NCBI RefSeq assembly: GCF_903914075.1
Contig: NZ_CAIWNQ010000007.1
Location: 62,001-126,000, forward strand
Reading direction: 5' to 3'
Length of the DNA: 64,000 bases
DNA from: Ruegeria sp. THAF57
Lineage (GTDB): Bacteria > Pseudomonadota > Alphaproteobacteria > Rhodobacterales > Rhodobacteraceae
Shown here: piece by piece, positions 27,688 through 35,958 of the stretch
Numbering within the stretch: the first letter of the stretch is position 1
How the letters are laid out: the number at the start of each line of letters is the position of its first letter
Position numbers and translations under genes: made by a program
Notes under the pieces: generated by a model
What the model saw: the letters and a program-made list of their open reading frames with translations, nothing else
The model's database searches: none
Told to the model about the DNA's origin: nothing

Positions 27688-28739
27688 GTGACCAGCACAG
27701 TCTGCACAAAGACCTGATCGCCCCGCTGAGGGCAGCGATGTACGACTTTTCCGAAGCCGGGGTGCGTCGCGTCCTGGCTGATCTTTGTGCGCCCGATGCC
27801 TTGTTCCGCCTGTGTCATCCGTTCGGAGACATGACCGGCAGCGAAACCTACTACGATGGCGTTTACAAGGGCTTGCTGACGGCGTGGCCCGATCTGGAAC
27901 GGCGCGACTATATCGTCATGGCCGGACCGGATGAGTTTGGCGCTGATTGGGTCGGTTGCGGCGGGTACTACACCGGCACCTTCACCGGACCATGGCTGGA
28001 TATCCCGCCAACAGGTCATCAGGTCACGATGCGGTTCCACGAATTCTATCGGTTCGTGGACGGTAAAGTGGTCGAGATGCAGGCGCTTTGGGACATCCCC
28101 GAGGTGATGATGCAGGCAAATGCGTGGCCCATGGCCCCCAGCCTTGGCCGCGAATGGCACGTGCCCGGTCCTGCGACCCAAGATGGGTTCGTGCCCGGCC
28201 CCTATGATGCGGCCAAGGGCAAGGAAACCTGTCAGCACATCATCGACATGCTGGAATACCTCAAGAAACACCCATCAGAGGGCGGTCCCGAAGTGATGGA
28301 GATGGAGCGGTTCTGGCATCCCCGCATGAACTGGTACGGCCCGTCCGGGATCGGCACAGGGCGGGGTATTTCCGGGTTCCGCAACTGGCATCAGATCCCC
28401 TTCCTGAATGGCATGCCAGATCGCGGGCAATATGTGGATGACATCACCTATCACTTCTTCGGAGATGGAGAGTATGCGGCCGTCACTGGTTGGCCCAACA
28501 TGATCCAGACTGTGACCCATGACGGCTGGATGGGCATTGCGCCTTCAGGCAAAAAGATCACCATGCGCAGCCTCGATTTCTGGCGTCTCGAAGACGGCAA
28601 AATTCGCGAAAACTGGGTGCTGGTCGATCTTCTGGATGCTTTTCGGCAGCTTGGCGTTGACGTCTTTGCCCGTCTGCGGGAATTCAATAAGGCCCGCAAT
28701 CTGGGCCGTATCGAAATACCTGACGGAATGAGCCAATGA
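27684..28739 (+). CDS. SnoaL/NTF2-like protein, two tandem domains (paralogue 3)
   Basis: A 351-residue protein with two SnoaL-like domains. Half one ends [20 protein letters not shown] (near residue 125); half two ends [20 protein letters not shown] (near residue 295), followed by the shared [15 protein letters not shown] tail. It has many Trp, Tyr and His residues in the cone ([20 protein letters not shown]). It overlaps the upstream dehydrogenase stop by ATGA and the downstream SDR start by ATGA, so it is translated with both. Closest in layout to paralogue 1 on the opposite arm. Confidence 0.87.
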   Translation: MSDQHSLHKDLIAPLRAAMYDFSEAGVRRVLADLCAPDALFRLCHPFGDMTGSETYYDGVYKGLLTAWPDLERRDYIVMAGPDEFGADWVGCGGYYTGTFTGPWLDIPPTGHQVTMRFHEFYRFVDGKVVEMQALWDIPEVMMQANAWPMAPSLGREWHVPGPATQDGFVPGPYDAAKGKETCQHIIDMLEYLKKHPSEGGPEVMEMERFWHPRMNWYGPSGIGTGRGISGFRNWHQIPFLNGMPDRGQYVDDITYHFFGDGEYAAVTGWPNMIQTVTHDGWMGIAPSGKKITMRSLDFWRLEDGKIRENWVLVDLLDAFRQLGVDVFARLREFNKARNLGRIEIPDGMSQ

Positions 28740-29500
28740 CAGACCTGCCCCGAACGCCATCCTTTTCCCTGAACGGCAAAACCGCCCTGGTGACCGGAGC
28801 GTCATCGGGCATCGGGCAGGGATGTGCCGTTGCTCTGGCCGAGGCCGGGGCACATGTGGTGTGTGCGGCGCGCGGGGCAGATCGGTTGCAAGACACGGTG
28901 GCCGCGTTGCAATCGAACAGCTGGTCCGCAGAAGCATTGGTCGTGGATCAAACGGATCTGGAGGCGCTGAAAACCCTGTTTGCGTCCCGTGTGTTTGACG
29001 TCGTCGTCAATTCCGCGGGATTGGCGCGGCACAGCCGGGCGACCGAGACAACGCCCGAGGATTTCGACGCGGTCGCAAATCTGAACCTGCGATCCGCGTA
29101 TTTCCTGTCGGCCTATGCAGGCAAGGCTTTGATCAACGCGGGCAAACGCGGCTCGATCGTCCATATCTCAAGCCAGATGGGTCATGTCGGCGGGATTGAC
29201 CGGGCGGTCTATTGCGCGACCAAGCACGGGCTGGAGGGTATGGTTAAGTCGATGGCCATCGAATGGGGCAAACAGGGCGTACGGATCAACACCGTGTGCC
29301 CGACCTTCATCCGCACGCCGCTGACGCAATCAACCTTCGACAATCCCGAACGCGCCGCGTGGATCATGGACATGATCAAGCTGGACCGCGTGGGCGAGGT
29401 CGAGGACATCATGGGTGCCGTGCGCTACTTGGCGTCGGACGCGTCGGCGCTTGTGACCGGCACCTCCATGTTGATTGACGGCGGGTGGACGGCAGACTGA
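28736..29500 (+). CDS. Short-chain dehydrogenase/reductase
   Basis: A 254-residue classical SDR. The cofactor motif TGASSGIG is near residue 20, NSAG near 92, catalytic Ser near 145 (HISSQMG), and YCATK supplies Tyr and Lys near residue 160. The C-terminus MLIDGGW is typical. It overlaps the SnoaL gene upstream (ATGA) and the LacI gene downstream (TGATG). An NAD(P)-dependent alcohol or ketone step on the island's substrate is likely. Confidence 0.93.
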   Translation: MTDLPRTPSFSLNGKTALVTGASSGIGQGCAVALAEAGAHVVCAARGADRLQDTVAALQSNSWSAEALVVDQTDLEALKTLFASRVFDVVVNSAGLARHSRATETTPEDFDAVANLNLRSAYFLSAYAGKALINAGKRGSIVHISSQMGHVGGIDRAVYCATKHGLEGMVKSMAIEWGKQGVRINTVCPTFIRTPLTQSTFDNPERAAWIMDMIKLDRVGEVEDIMGAVRYLASDASALVTGTSMLIDGGWTAD

Positions 29501-30543
29501 TGGCTGAGAAAATTACATCCCTTCAGGTCGCGCAGCGCGCAGGCGTCAGCCAGTCCGCCGTCAGCCGCGTCTTCACGCCCGGAGCATCCGTCAGCAAGAA
29601 GACCGAGGAAAAAGTGCGCAAAGCCGCTGAGGAGTTGGGATATCGCCCAAACGTGCTGGCCCGCGCCATGGTCTCTGGCAAAAGCCGCATCATCGGTTTG
29701 GTGGTCGGTTATCTGGACAACTACTTTTATCCCGAAGCGTTGGCGAAACTGTCGAACGGTTTGCAGGAGCATGGCTATCACGTTCTGATATTCATGGCCT
29801 CTCGGTCGGCTGGCAACATAGACGACGTGATGGAGGAGATTCTGGATTATCAGGTCGACGGCGTCGTTCTGGCCTCGGTCCCGATGTCTTCCGATATCGC
29901 GACGCGGTGCCAGCAGGCAGGTGTCCCGGTTGTCCTGTTCAACCGTAGTCAGGATATCGAGGGGATCACTACCGTCACGTCGGATAACTACGCAGGCGGC
30001 CGAAAGGTGGCCGAGTTCCTTCTGGCGGGTGGGCACGAACGGATCGGCTATATCTCGGGGTGGCAGGGCGCCTCGACTCAGCGTGACCGCGAGGCGGGTT
30101 TTCGGGCGGTGTTGTCCGAAGCGGGTCGATCCGTGTTTGCGGTGCAGGACGGGATGTTTCACACCGAAAACGCCCAAGCCGCTGCGCGTCAGATGTTTGA
30201 TGTAGACCCCGACGAACGCCCCGACGCGGTATTTGTGGCCAACGACCACATGGCATTGGCCGTGATGGACGTAATCCGGTTTGAACTGGGGTTGAGCATC
30301 CCCGAAGATGTCTCGGTCGTTGGTTATGACGACGTTCCTCCGGCTGGATGGCCAGCGTATAACCTGACAACGATCCGACAACGGGCCAATCTGATGGTCG
30401 CGGAAACCGTCGCGGCCCTGCTGGACCACATTCAAAATCCCGATGCAGCCGAGCCACGCAAGGTCGCGATTGACGGCCCGCTGGTCGTGCGAACCTCGGC
30501 GCGGCTGCCGCGGGGCTGGACTCCACAAAGGACAGAAACATGA
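29500..30543 (+). CDS. LacI-family transcriptional regulator
   Basis: A 347-residue regulator with an N-terminal HTH and hinge (TSLQVAQRAGVSQSAVSRVF and GYRPNVLARAM) and a periplasmic-binding-protein-like sensor domain. ATG 29500 overlaps the SDR stop as TGATG and gives the standard N-terminus; the frame is open from 29485. Its likely sites are the two CG-centred palindromes at 21016 and 21068 controlling both arms of the island, which would make it autoregulated through the rightward operon. The ligand is presumably the imported compound or an intermediate. Confidence 0.93.
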   Translation: MAEKITSLQVAQRAGVSQSAVSRVFTPGASVSKKTEEKVRKAAEELGYRPNVLARAMVSGKSRIIGLVVGYLDNYFYPEALAKLSNGLQEHGYHVLIFMASRSAGNIDDVMEEILDYQVDGVVLASVPMSSDIATRCQQAGVPVVLFNRSQDIEGITTVTSDNYAGGRKVAEFLLAGGHERIGYISGWQGASTQRDREAGFRAVLSEAGRSVFAVQDGMFHTENAQAAARQMFDVDPDERPDAVFVANDHMALAVMDVIRFELGLSIPEDVSVVGYDDVPPAGWPAYNLTTIRQRANLMVAETVAALLDHIQNPDAAEPRKVAIDGPLVVRTSARLPRGWTPQRTET

Positions 30544-31529
30544 AGGGCTTTGATCCGAAATTCCGGGATTTCCCGGACTATATCGTCGGTATCACCAAGG
30601 AAATCTGGGAAGATCGCGGTATCGCGACCTTGCACGACTACTACGGTGAGGACATCGTGGTCCGGTCGCCCGGTTCCGTCGTTTTGGGGAACCAGAACGT
30701 GATCGGCGCGACCATGGCGACCTTGGCAGAGTTCCCGGATCGCCAGCTTCTGGGCGAGGACGTGATCTGGTCCGGCACCCCGGAACAAGGCATGCTCAGC
30801 TCTCATCGCATTCTGTCCACGGCCACACATTTGAGCGAAGGCGTCTATGGCAAGCCCAAGGGAAGCAGGCTGCAATACCGGATCCTCGCGGATTGTCATG
30901 CGAAAGATAACAAGATCGATGACGAATGGCTGATCCGGGATCAGGGGGCGATCGTCCGTCAGTTGGGCTGGGATCCCAAGGGCTATGCGGCCGATCTGAT
31001 CGCGCGGGAAAGCGGCCCTGAAAAATGCGTCCGGCCCCTGACCCCATCCAACGATGTCGAAGGTCCCTATAAGGGAAAGGGAAACGACAACGCGTGGGGC
31101 CAGCGCCATGCCGATCTGCTGACCCGGATGATGAACGCGGATATGGGCGCGGTCGAGCGTGACTATGACAGGGCCGTGCAATCCGAATACCCAGGTGGTG
31201 TGACAGGGCATGGGTGGGATCCGGTTGACCGGTTCTGGATGTCATTGCGTGCCGCGATGCCCAACGCCACGTTCACCATCCATCACCAGATCGGGCGCGA
31301 CGATCCCAACATGCCGCCGCGCTCGGCCCTGCGGTGGAGCCTGCACGGAACCCATGACGGTTGGGGCACATTTGGCGCGCCGACAGGGGCCGAGCTTTAT
31401 GTTCTTGGCATCAGCCATGTCGAGTGGGGAGAGCTGATTGGCGGCGACATCAGGGTTCGGCGCGAGTGGACCCTGTTCGATGAAACCGCTGTTTGGAAAC
31501 AGGTGCTGCTGGCCACAGGGGACGTGTAA
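30540..31529 (+). CDS. SnoaL/NTF2-like protein, divergent two-domain form (paralogue 4)
   Basis: A 329-residue protein. The first half is a clear SnoaL-like domain (DRGIATLHDYYGEDIVVRSP near residue 25, ending KDNKIDDEWLIRDQGAIVRQ). The second half is more divergent, with a HGTHDGWGTFGAPTGAELYV stretch and an REWTLFDETAVWKQVLL ending. It overlaps the LacI stop by ATGA. The presence of four relatives in one locus suggests either successive reactions on one ring system or heteromeric assemblies. Confidence 0.82.
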   Translation: MKGFDPKFRDFPDYIVGITKEIWEDRGIATLHDYYGEDIVVRSPGSVVLGNQNVIGATMATLAEFPDRQLLGEDVIWSGTPEQGMLSSHRILSTATHLSEGVYGKPKGSRLQYRILADCHAKDNKIDDEWLIRDQGAIVRQLGWDPKGYAADLIARESGPEKCVRPLTPSNDVEGPYKGKGNDNAWGQRHADLLTRMMNADMGAVERDYDRAVQSEYPGGVTGHGWDPVDRFWMSLRAAMPNATFTIHHQIGRDDPNMPPRSALRWSLHGTHDGWGTFGAPTGAELYVLGISHVEWGELIGGDIRVRREWTLFDETAVWKQVLLATGDV

Positions 31530-31683
31530 TGCCGCAAAGCCTTGCCTTGCTCGACACCAGCGAAGGAACCCGGCGACTGCATTGTCACTGGGCGTCTTTG
31601 CGGGCAAGGCGGCTGAACAATCGTCCTCCGGGCGCAATGGGTTCGATCGACCTGCCGCACTGCTATTCGTTTCGGAGACTATC

Positions 31684-32643
31684 ATGAGCACAATACAACA
31701 CCGCATCGTTCGCTATGGCGAACTTCGGCCCTGCAAAACCGCCTTTATCGACGCCCACACACCGGGATCGGACCAAAAGGAAAACTTCACGATCATCGGC
31801 GGCGGGGTGTCCGAGTCGCCTGATCAGCACGTCCACATCACCGATAAGATCGGGTTCAACATTGGCGCGGCGGGACAGCCGCCCAAGTGCCGCAACTCGC
31901 TGCACAGCCATACAACTGCCGAGGTGTTCTTTGTTGCCAAGGGCTGTTGGCGCTTTTTCTGGGGTCGCTATGGGACAGCGGGCGAGTTCATCGCCGAAGA
32001 GGGTGATATCTTCAACATTCCCACGGGTATCTTCCGTGGTTTTGAAAATGTCGGCCAGGACTACGGCATGATCATGTCGATCCTTGGCGGGGATGATGCA
32101 GGCGGCGGGGTGACATGGGCTCCGCAGGTGATCGAGGACGCGCAGGCGCATGGGCTGATGCTGGGTGACAACGGGGTTCTTTATGACTCCAAGAAAGGGC
32201 AGGAACTGCCTCACAACGTGCATCCTATGCCGGTGCTGACCGACGAACAGTTGAAAGACTACCCTGAGGTTCCGGTCGAAGATGTGGTTGGCAAATACGT
32301 TGCTCGTTACTGGGACCTGATGGCGCTGTCAGCCAATAAACCGGCCCAAGTGATCGGTGAAAACGGTCTGATTAAGGATAAGCCCGGGTTCGAGGTCGAC
32401 TTCCTTGGGCGTGGATCTAGTGTGACCGATCCGGTTGTCGCTGAGAAACCGGTTGTTCTGATGCCCGCAAGCGGACACTGGCGGGTTTCGGTCGAGGGGT
32501 TTGAAACCACAATATCAAATGGGGATACTGCCTTGGTTCTGCCGGGGGAACGCTATAGCGTTGAACCGTCGATGACCGGGCAGGCGGGTCTGTACCGGAT
32601 CAAGGCGACTGACGACCCGGCAGGAGCAACCTGGACTGGATGA
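31684..32643 (+). CDS. Bicupin protein
   Basis: A protein of about 319 residues with two cupin barrels. The first carries a metal-site-like RNSLHSHTTAEVFFVAKG, where two His and one Glu are visible near residue 75, plus EEGDIFNIPTGIFRGFEN. The second barrel near 255-300 (MPASGHWRVSVEG, GDTALVLPGERYSVEP) is poorer in metal ligands. ATG 31684 has GGAG seven bases upstream; the frame is open much further back without a better start. It is separated from the SnoaL gene by 154 bases in which I see no gene. It may be a dioxygenase or isomerase acting on an island intermediate. Confidence 0.82.
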   Translation: MSTIQHRIVRYGELRPCKTAFIDAHTPGSDQKENFTIIGGGVSESPDQHVHITDKIGFNIGAAGQPPKCRNSLHSHTTAEVFFVAKGCWRFFWGRYGTAGEFIAEEGDIFNIPTGIFRGFENVGQDYGMIMSILGGDDAGGGVTWAPQVIEDAQAHGLMLGDNGVLYDSKKGQELPHNVHPMPVLTDEQLKDYPEVPVEDVVGKYVARYWDLMALSANKPAQVIGENGLIKDKPGFEVDFLGRGSSVTDPVVAEKPVVLMPASGHWRVSVEGFETTISNGDTALVLPGERYSVEPSMTGQAGLYRIKATDDPAGATWTG

Positions 32644-33061
32644 TCGCGGATCCCGAAGATACCCACGCCGTCTACGAGCGTCAGGCCAAGGCTTATGACG
32701 ATCAACGGTCGCGTGAGCGCTGGCCAAATGCTGATTGGCGCCAGGCGGACGGGCGTACTTTTGAGTTGGATCAACTTTTCGATGGGATCATTGCCTGGAA
32801 CAATTTCTCCCACCTGACAGCAGACCAACAAAAAGAAGGTATCGCCCGCATGGCGCGCCATGGTGGAATGTTGTTGCAGACCGTTGGCCCCAAAGCGGGG
32901 GTAGAGCACGGCACGGTTGGAACAGAAAGCGTTTATCACGCCTCGTTGTCTCTGACCGGCTATCCCGTGTGCCTTGATAAAGTGGTCTGCGTATGACTGG
33001 GCTCCTTGCAAAGAAAAAGGAAACCGAAAGCCACAGCGTGCTGATGGCGCGAAAGAATTAG
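32640..33061 (+). pseudogene. Decayed SAM-dependent methyltransferase (internal deletion and frameshift)
   Basis: The start overlaps the bicupin stop (ATGA). The N-terminus HAVYERQAKAYDDQRSR is the usual opening of a small class I methyltransferase, but it jumps straight to ERWPNADWRQADGRTFELD, skipping the SAM-binding GxGxG region of about 60 residues. The intact-frame stop comes at 32996, yet in another frame the sequence continues as KKKETESHSVLMARKN and stops at 33061, the expected C-terminus. So there is both an in-frame deletion and a frameshift. It cannot bind SAM as drawn. Confidence 0.8.
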
Positions 33062-33070
33062 GAGGGCTCA

Positions 33071-34195
33071 ATGTCGGTCCAGACTACTCATGTCGGGTCT
33101 TTGCCGCGTTCGCAGGACGTGGTGGATTTCATCTTTGCCAGGGAACGGGGCGAACCCTATGACGTAGCCGCGTTTGATGCCTGCATGTCCGACGCCGTAA
33201 CTGAAACGGTGAGCAAGCAAGTTGAAGCCGGGGTGGACATTGTTAGTGACGGCGAGACCTCAAAGATTTCATACGCGACTTACGTAAAGGACCGTTATAC
33301 AGGCTTTTCCGGTGACAGCCCGCGTAACGCCCCCGCCGACCTGAAAATGTTCCCCGGCTTCCTGCAACGGTTGGCTGATGACGGTGGCACACCACAATAC
33401 GCGCGCCCCATGTGTACCGGAGAGGTGCGCTCGAAGGGGCAGGGCGAACTGGAAAAAGATATAGCCAATCTCAAGGCCGCGATGACGCAGCATGGGGTGA
33501 AGCGCGGGTTTATGAACGCTGCGTCGCCGGGCGTGATCTCGCTTTTCTTGCAGAACGATTTCTATTCGACGCGAGAGGCCTATCTGGCCGCCCTGGCCGA
33601 TGCGATGAAAGAGGAATACGAAACTATCGTTGCTGCCGGTTTGGACTTGCAACTGGATTGCCCCGATCTGGCCCTGTCTCGCCATATGCTGTTCACTGAT
33701 TTGTCTGATGAGGAGTTTGTCAGGATCGCCAACATGCATGTTGAGGCCCTGAACCATGCGCTGCAGAACGTGCCGCAGGATCGCGTCCGGGTGCATATCT
33801 GCTGGGGTAACTACGAGGGTCCGCATTGCTGTGATATTGCGATGGACAAGGTTTTCAGCACACTGATGGCCACCAAGTCGCGTTATGTCCTGTTCGAAAC
33901 GTCCAACCCGCGCCACGCGCATGAATGGACCGTATTCCGCGACCGTAAAGCCGAAATCCCCGGTGACAAGGTTTTGGTGCCGGGCGTGGTCGATACCACC
34001 ACCAATTTTGTCGAACATCCAGAGCTTGTCGCCCAACGGATCGCCCGATTCACCAGCATCGTCGGTACGGATCGTGTGATCGCAGGCAGCGATTGCGGCT
34101 TTGGTACTTTCGCCGGGTTCGGCGCGGTGGACCCGCAGATTGCCTACGCCAAGCTCATCGCACTGTCCGACGGCGCAAAGCTGACCAGTGCATGA
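33071..34195 (+). CDS. MetE C-terminal-domain-like zinc protein (COG0620)
   Basis: A 374-residue TIM-barrel protein of the cobalamin-independent methionine synthase II type. The zinc ligands are conserved: His242 and Cys244 (VHICWGNYEG), Glu276 (LFETSN) and Cys342 (GSDCGFGT). It lacks the N-terminal half of true MetE. Relatives transfer alkyl groups to thiols, including epoxyalkane:coenzyme M transferase, and others demethylate. GGAGGG five bases ahead fixes the start. It forms a coupled operon with an alpha/beta hydrolase and an RraA-like protein. A thiol-dependent alkyl transfer or C-S cleavage step is a reasonable guess, not shown. Confidence 0.87.
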   Translation: MSVQTTHVGSLPRSQDVVDFIFARERGEPYDVAAFDACMSDAVTETVSKQVEAGVDIVSDGETSKISYATYVKDRYTGFSGDSPRNAPADLKMFPGFLQRLADDGGTPQYARPMCTGEVRSKGQGELEKDIANLKAAMTQHGVKRGFMNAASPGVISLFLQNDFYSTREAYLAALADAMKEEYETIVAAGLDLQLDCPDLALSRHMLFTDLSDEEFVRIANMHVEALNHALQNVPQDRVRVHICWGNYEGPHCCDIAMDKVFSTLMATKSRYVLFETSNPRHAHEWTVFRDRKAEIPGDKVLVPGVVDTTTNFVEHPELVAQRIARFTSIVGTDRVIAGSDCGFGTFAGFGAVDPQIAYAKLIALSDGAKLTSA

Positions 34196-34887
34196 CGCCG
34201 CTTATCTTCTTACCGGGCATGATGTGCGATGCCCGCCTCTTCGGTCCTCAGATCCAGGCTTTGTCGGGCAGGGTGCCCGTGATGACCTTCCCATTGAGCC
34301 AGCACGACGATGTAGAGGCGATGGCGGCCGATACCCTGAATCATGCGCCACCAAACTTCGCCCTCGCTGGCCTGTCCATGGGCGGTATCGTGGCGATGGA
34401 GGTGGTGCGTCAAGCACAAGACCGGGTCACGCAATTGGCTCTGCTCGACACCAACCCGCTGGCCGAAAAGCCCGAGGTCAAAGCCCGCCGCGCGCCGCAG
34501 ATGGCGGCTGTAAGTGAGGGTCGACTATGGGATGTGATGCGGGATGAGATGAAGCCCAACTACCTTGCTGACGGTCCCCGGCAAGGGGCTATTCTTGACC
34601 TGTGCATGGCAATGGCAACCGATCTGGGCCCGGATGTGTTTCTGCGCCAGTCGCAAGCGCTGATGGGCCGTCCAGACCAATGCGCGACCCTTTCATCCTA
34701 CGCGGGCAAAACACTGGTCCTATGCGGGCGTGACGACGGACTTTGCCCGGTTGAACGTCACCAGATGATGCATGACCTACTGCCGCAAAGCACGTTGGAG
34801 ATCGTCGACGGGGCAGGTCACTTGCCCACACTGGAAAAACCCAAGGAAACCACAGCGGCCTTGATCCGCTGGCTGGAGGACACATGA
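34192..34887 (+). CDS. Alpha/beta hydrolase
   Basis: A 231-residue hydrolase: nucleophile Ser62 in AGLSMGG, Asp in LVLCGRDDGLCP near 180, His in GAGHLPTLEKP near 205. ATG 34192 overlaps the MetE-like stop by ATGA and gives a normal start MTPLIFLPGMMCD with an oxyanion-loop P-G; the frame is open back to 34093. Probably an esterase or C-C/thioester hydrolase in the same pathway as its neighbours. Confidence 0.9.
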   Translation: MTPLIFLPGMMCDARLFGPQIQALSGRVPVMTFPLSQHDDVEAMAADTLNHAPPNFALAGLSMGGIVAMEVVRQAQDRVTQLALLDTNPLAEKPEVKARRAPQMAAVSEGRLWDVMRDEMKPNYLADGPRQGAILDLCMAMATDLGPDVFLRQSQALMGRPDQCATLSSYAGKTLVLCGRDDGLCPVERHQMMHDLLPQSTLEIVDGAGHLPTLEKPKETTAALIRWLEDT

Positions 34888-35579
34888 CACCATCCCTATT
34901 GTCTCTGCTTCGCAAGGTCGACACGCCCACCGTCTGCAACGCCATTGAGGTGGCGCAGGGCAAACGCGGGTTTGACCGGTTCACGCGTGGCACCATGCTC
35001 AGTTCGGCACCGAACGAACCGGCAATCGTCGGCTATGCGCGCACCGCTAAAATTGCAGCGGTCCATCCGCCGACCGAGCCGCAGGAGGTCATCAAATGCC
35101 GACGCATGGCCTATTATAAATATATGGCCGAAGGCCCAAACCCATCAGTCGCGGTGATTGAGGACGTGGATTACCCGGACTGCATCGGAGCTTATTGGGG
35201 TGAGGTCAACACTACGGTTCACAAAGGCTTTGGCATGTCTGGCGTGGTGACCAATGGTGTCATGCGCGACCTCGGAGACCTGCCCGAAGGTTTCCCAGTT
35301 GTCGCCGGTTCGATCGGGCCGAGCCATGGTTTCGTCCATGTCCGCGAGATCGACACGCAGGTCTCGGTATTCGGTCTGACGGTCAATTCGGGAGAACTGA
35401 TGCACGCCGACCGACACGGTGCTCTGGTGGTTCCCGAGGATGTCGTCGATCAATTGGAAGCCGCAATCCAAAAGCTATTGACAACAGAGCACATTATCCT
35501 CGACGCGGCGAGCCAGCCGGGATTTGATTTTGAAGTATTCGAAACCGCTTGGTCAGCCTTCGAGAAAGCGAGGGTATGA
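34884..35579 (+). CDS. RraA-like / HMG-aldolase-fold protein
   Basis: A 231-residue member of the RraA-like superfamily (formerly labelled dimethylmenaquinone methyltransferase). The GMSGVVTNGVMRDL segment near residue 113 is the family signature, with the Arg-Asp pair typical of the metal and substrate site. Catabolic relatives act as 4-hydroxy-4-methyl-2-oxoglutarate/oxaloacetate-type aldolases or decarboxylases. It overlaps the hydrolase stop by ATGA and ends the island. A final aldol cleavage or decarboxylation role would fit. Confidence 0.88.
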   Translation: MTPSLLSLLRKVDTPTVCNAIEVAQGKRGFDRFTRGTMLSSAPNEPAIVGYARTAKIAAVHPPTEPQEVIKCRRMAYYKYMAEGPNPSVAVIEDVDYPDCIGAYWGEVNTTVHKGFGMSGVVTNGVMRDLGDLPEGFPVVAGSIGPSHGFVHVREIDTQVSVFGLTVNSGELMHADRHGALVVPEDVVDQLEAAIQKLLTTEHIILDAASQPGFDFEVFETAWSAFEKARV

Positions 35580-35756
35580 ATTTAGGTCACTTCGTCTTTG
35601 CGTCAGCAATGGTTTGCCAAAAGTGAGCCTAAGTGAGGGTTAGTACTGAGGCTATCAAAAACCACTTTAGAATTAGAGCATGCCGCGCTGCGGCAAAAGC
35701 TGAAACCCGAAGGTCGGCTTTGGGCCGTTTTCATACATCCCAACAAGCTGACTTAT

Positions 35757-35820
35757 CGGCAGCTTTGTCCGCATAGCGGTCGTTCGGTTGCGCTGCCTTG
35801 ATTGTCCGCTTTTGGAGTTT
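35757..35820. repeat. Dispersed intergenic repeat, copy 5
   Basis: This lies in the 379-base gap between the RraA-like gene and the GMC oxidoreductase, where no gene is seen. It reads GCAGCTTTGTCCGCATAGCGGTCGTTCGG, then TTGATTGTCCGCTTTTGG. Its first half is nearly the same as that of copy 1. Confidence 0.6.
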
Positions 35821-35958
35821 TGAAGGCCGATCTGGAAACACACATAGTACAATGAGGAGGGCCTGAAGACTTCTCCAAAGGCGTCTGAAGGAATTTCCAT
35901 ACTTTGAGAGCCAAAGTGGGCTAGCCGCAAAAGAGAACGGATCGCACGTGCCGAGTGG

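Noticed and set aside
30540..31683. Idea that the bicupin frame starts at 31438
   Set aside because: That frame overlaps the SnoaL gene in another frame; the ATG at 31684 has a good ribosome site and the cupin fold begins there.
19075..35579. Assignment of the island to DHPS, homarine or a named sugar pathway
   Set aside because: Only the HisD/HpsN resemblance points to DHPS; the other required partners are not recognisable, so no named pathway is claimed.
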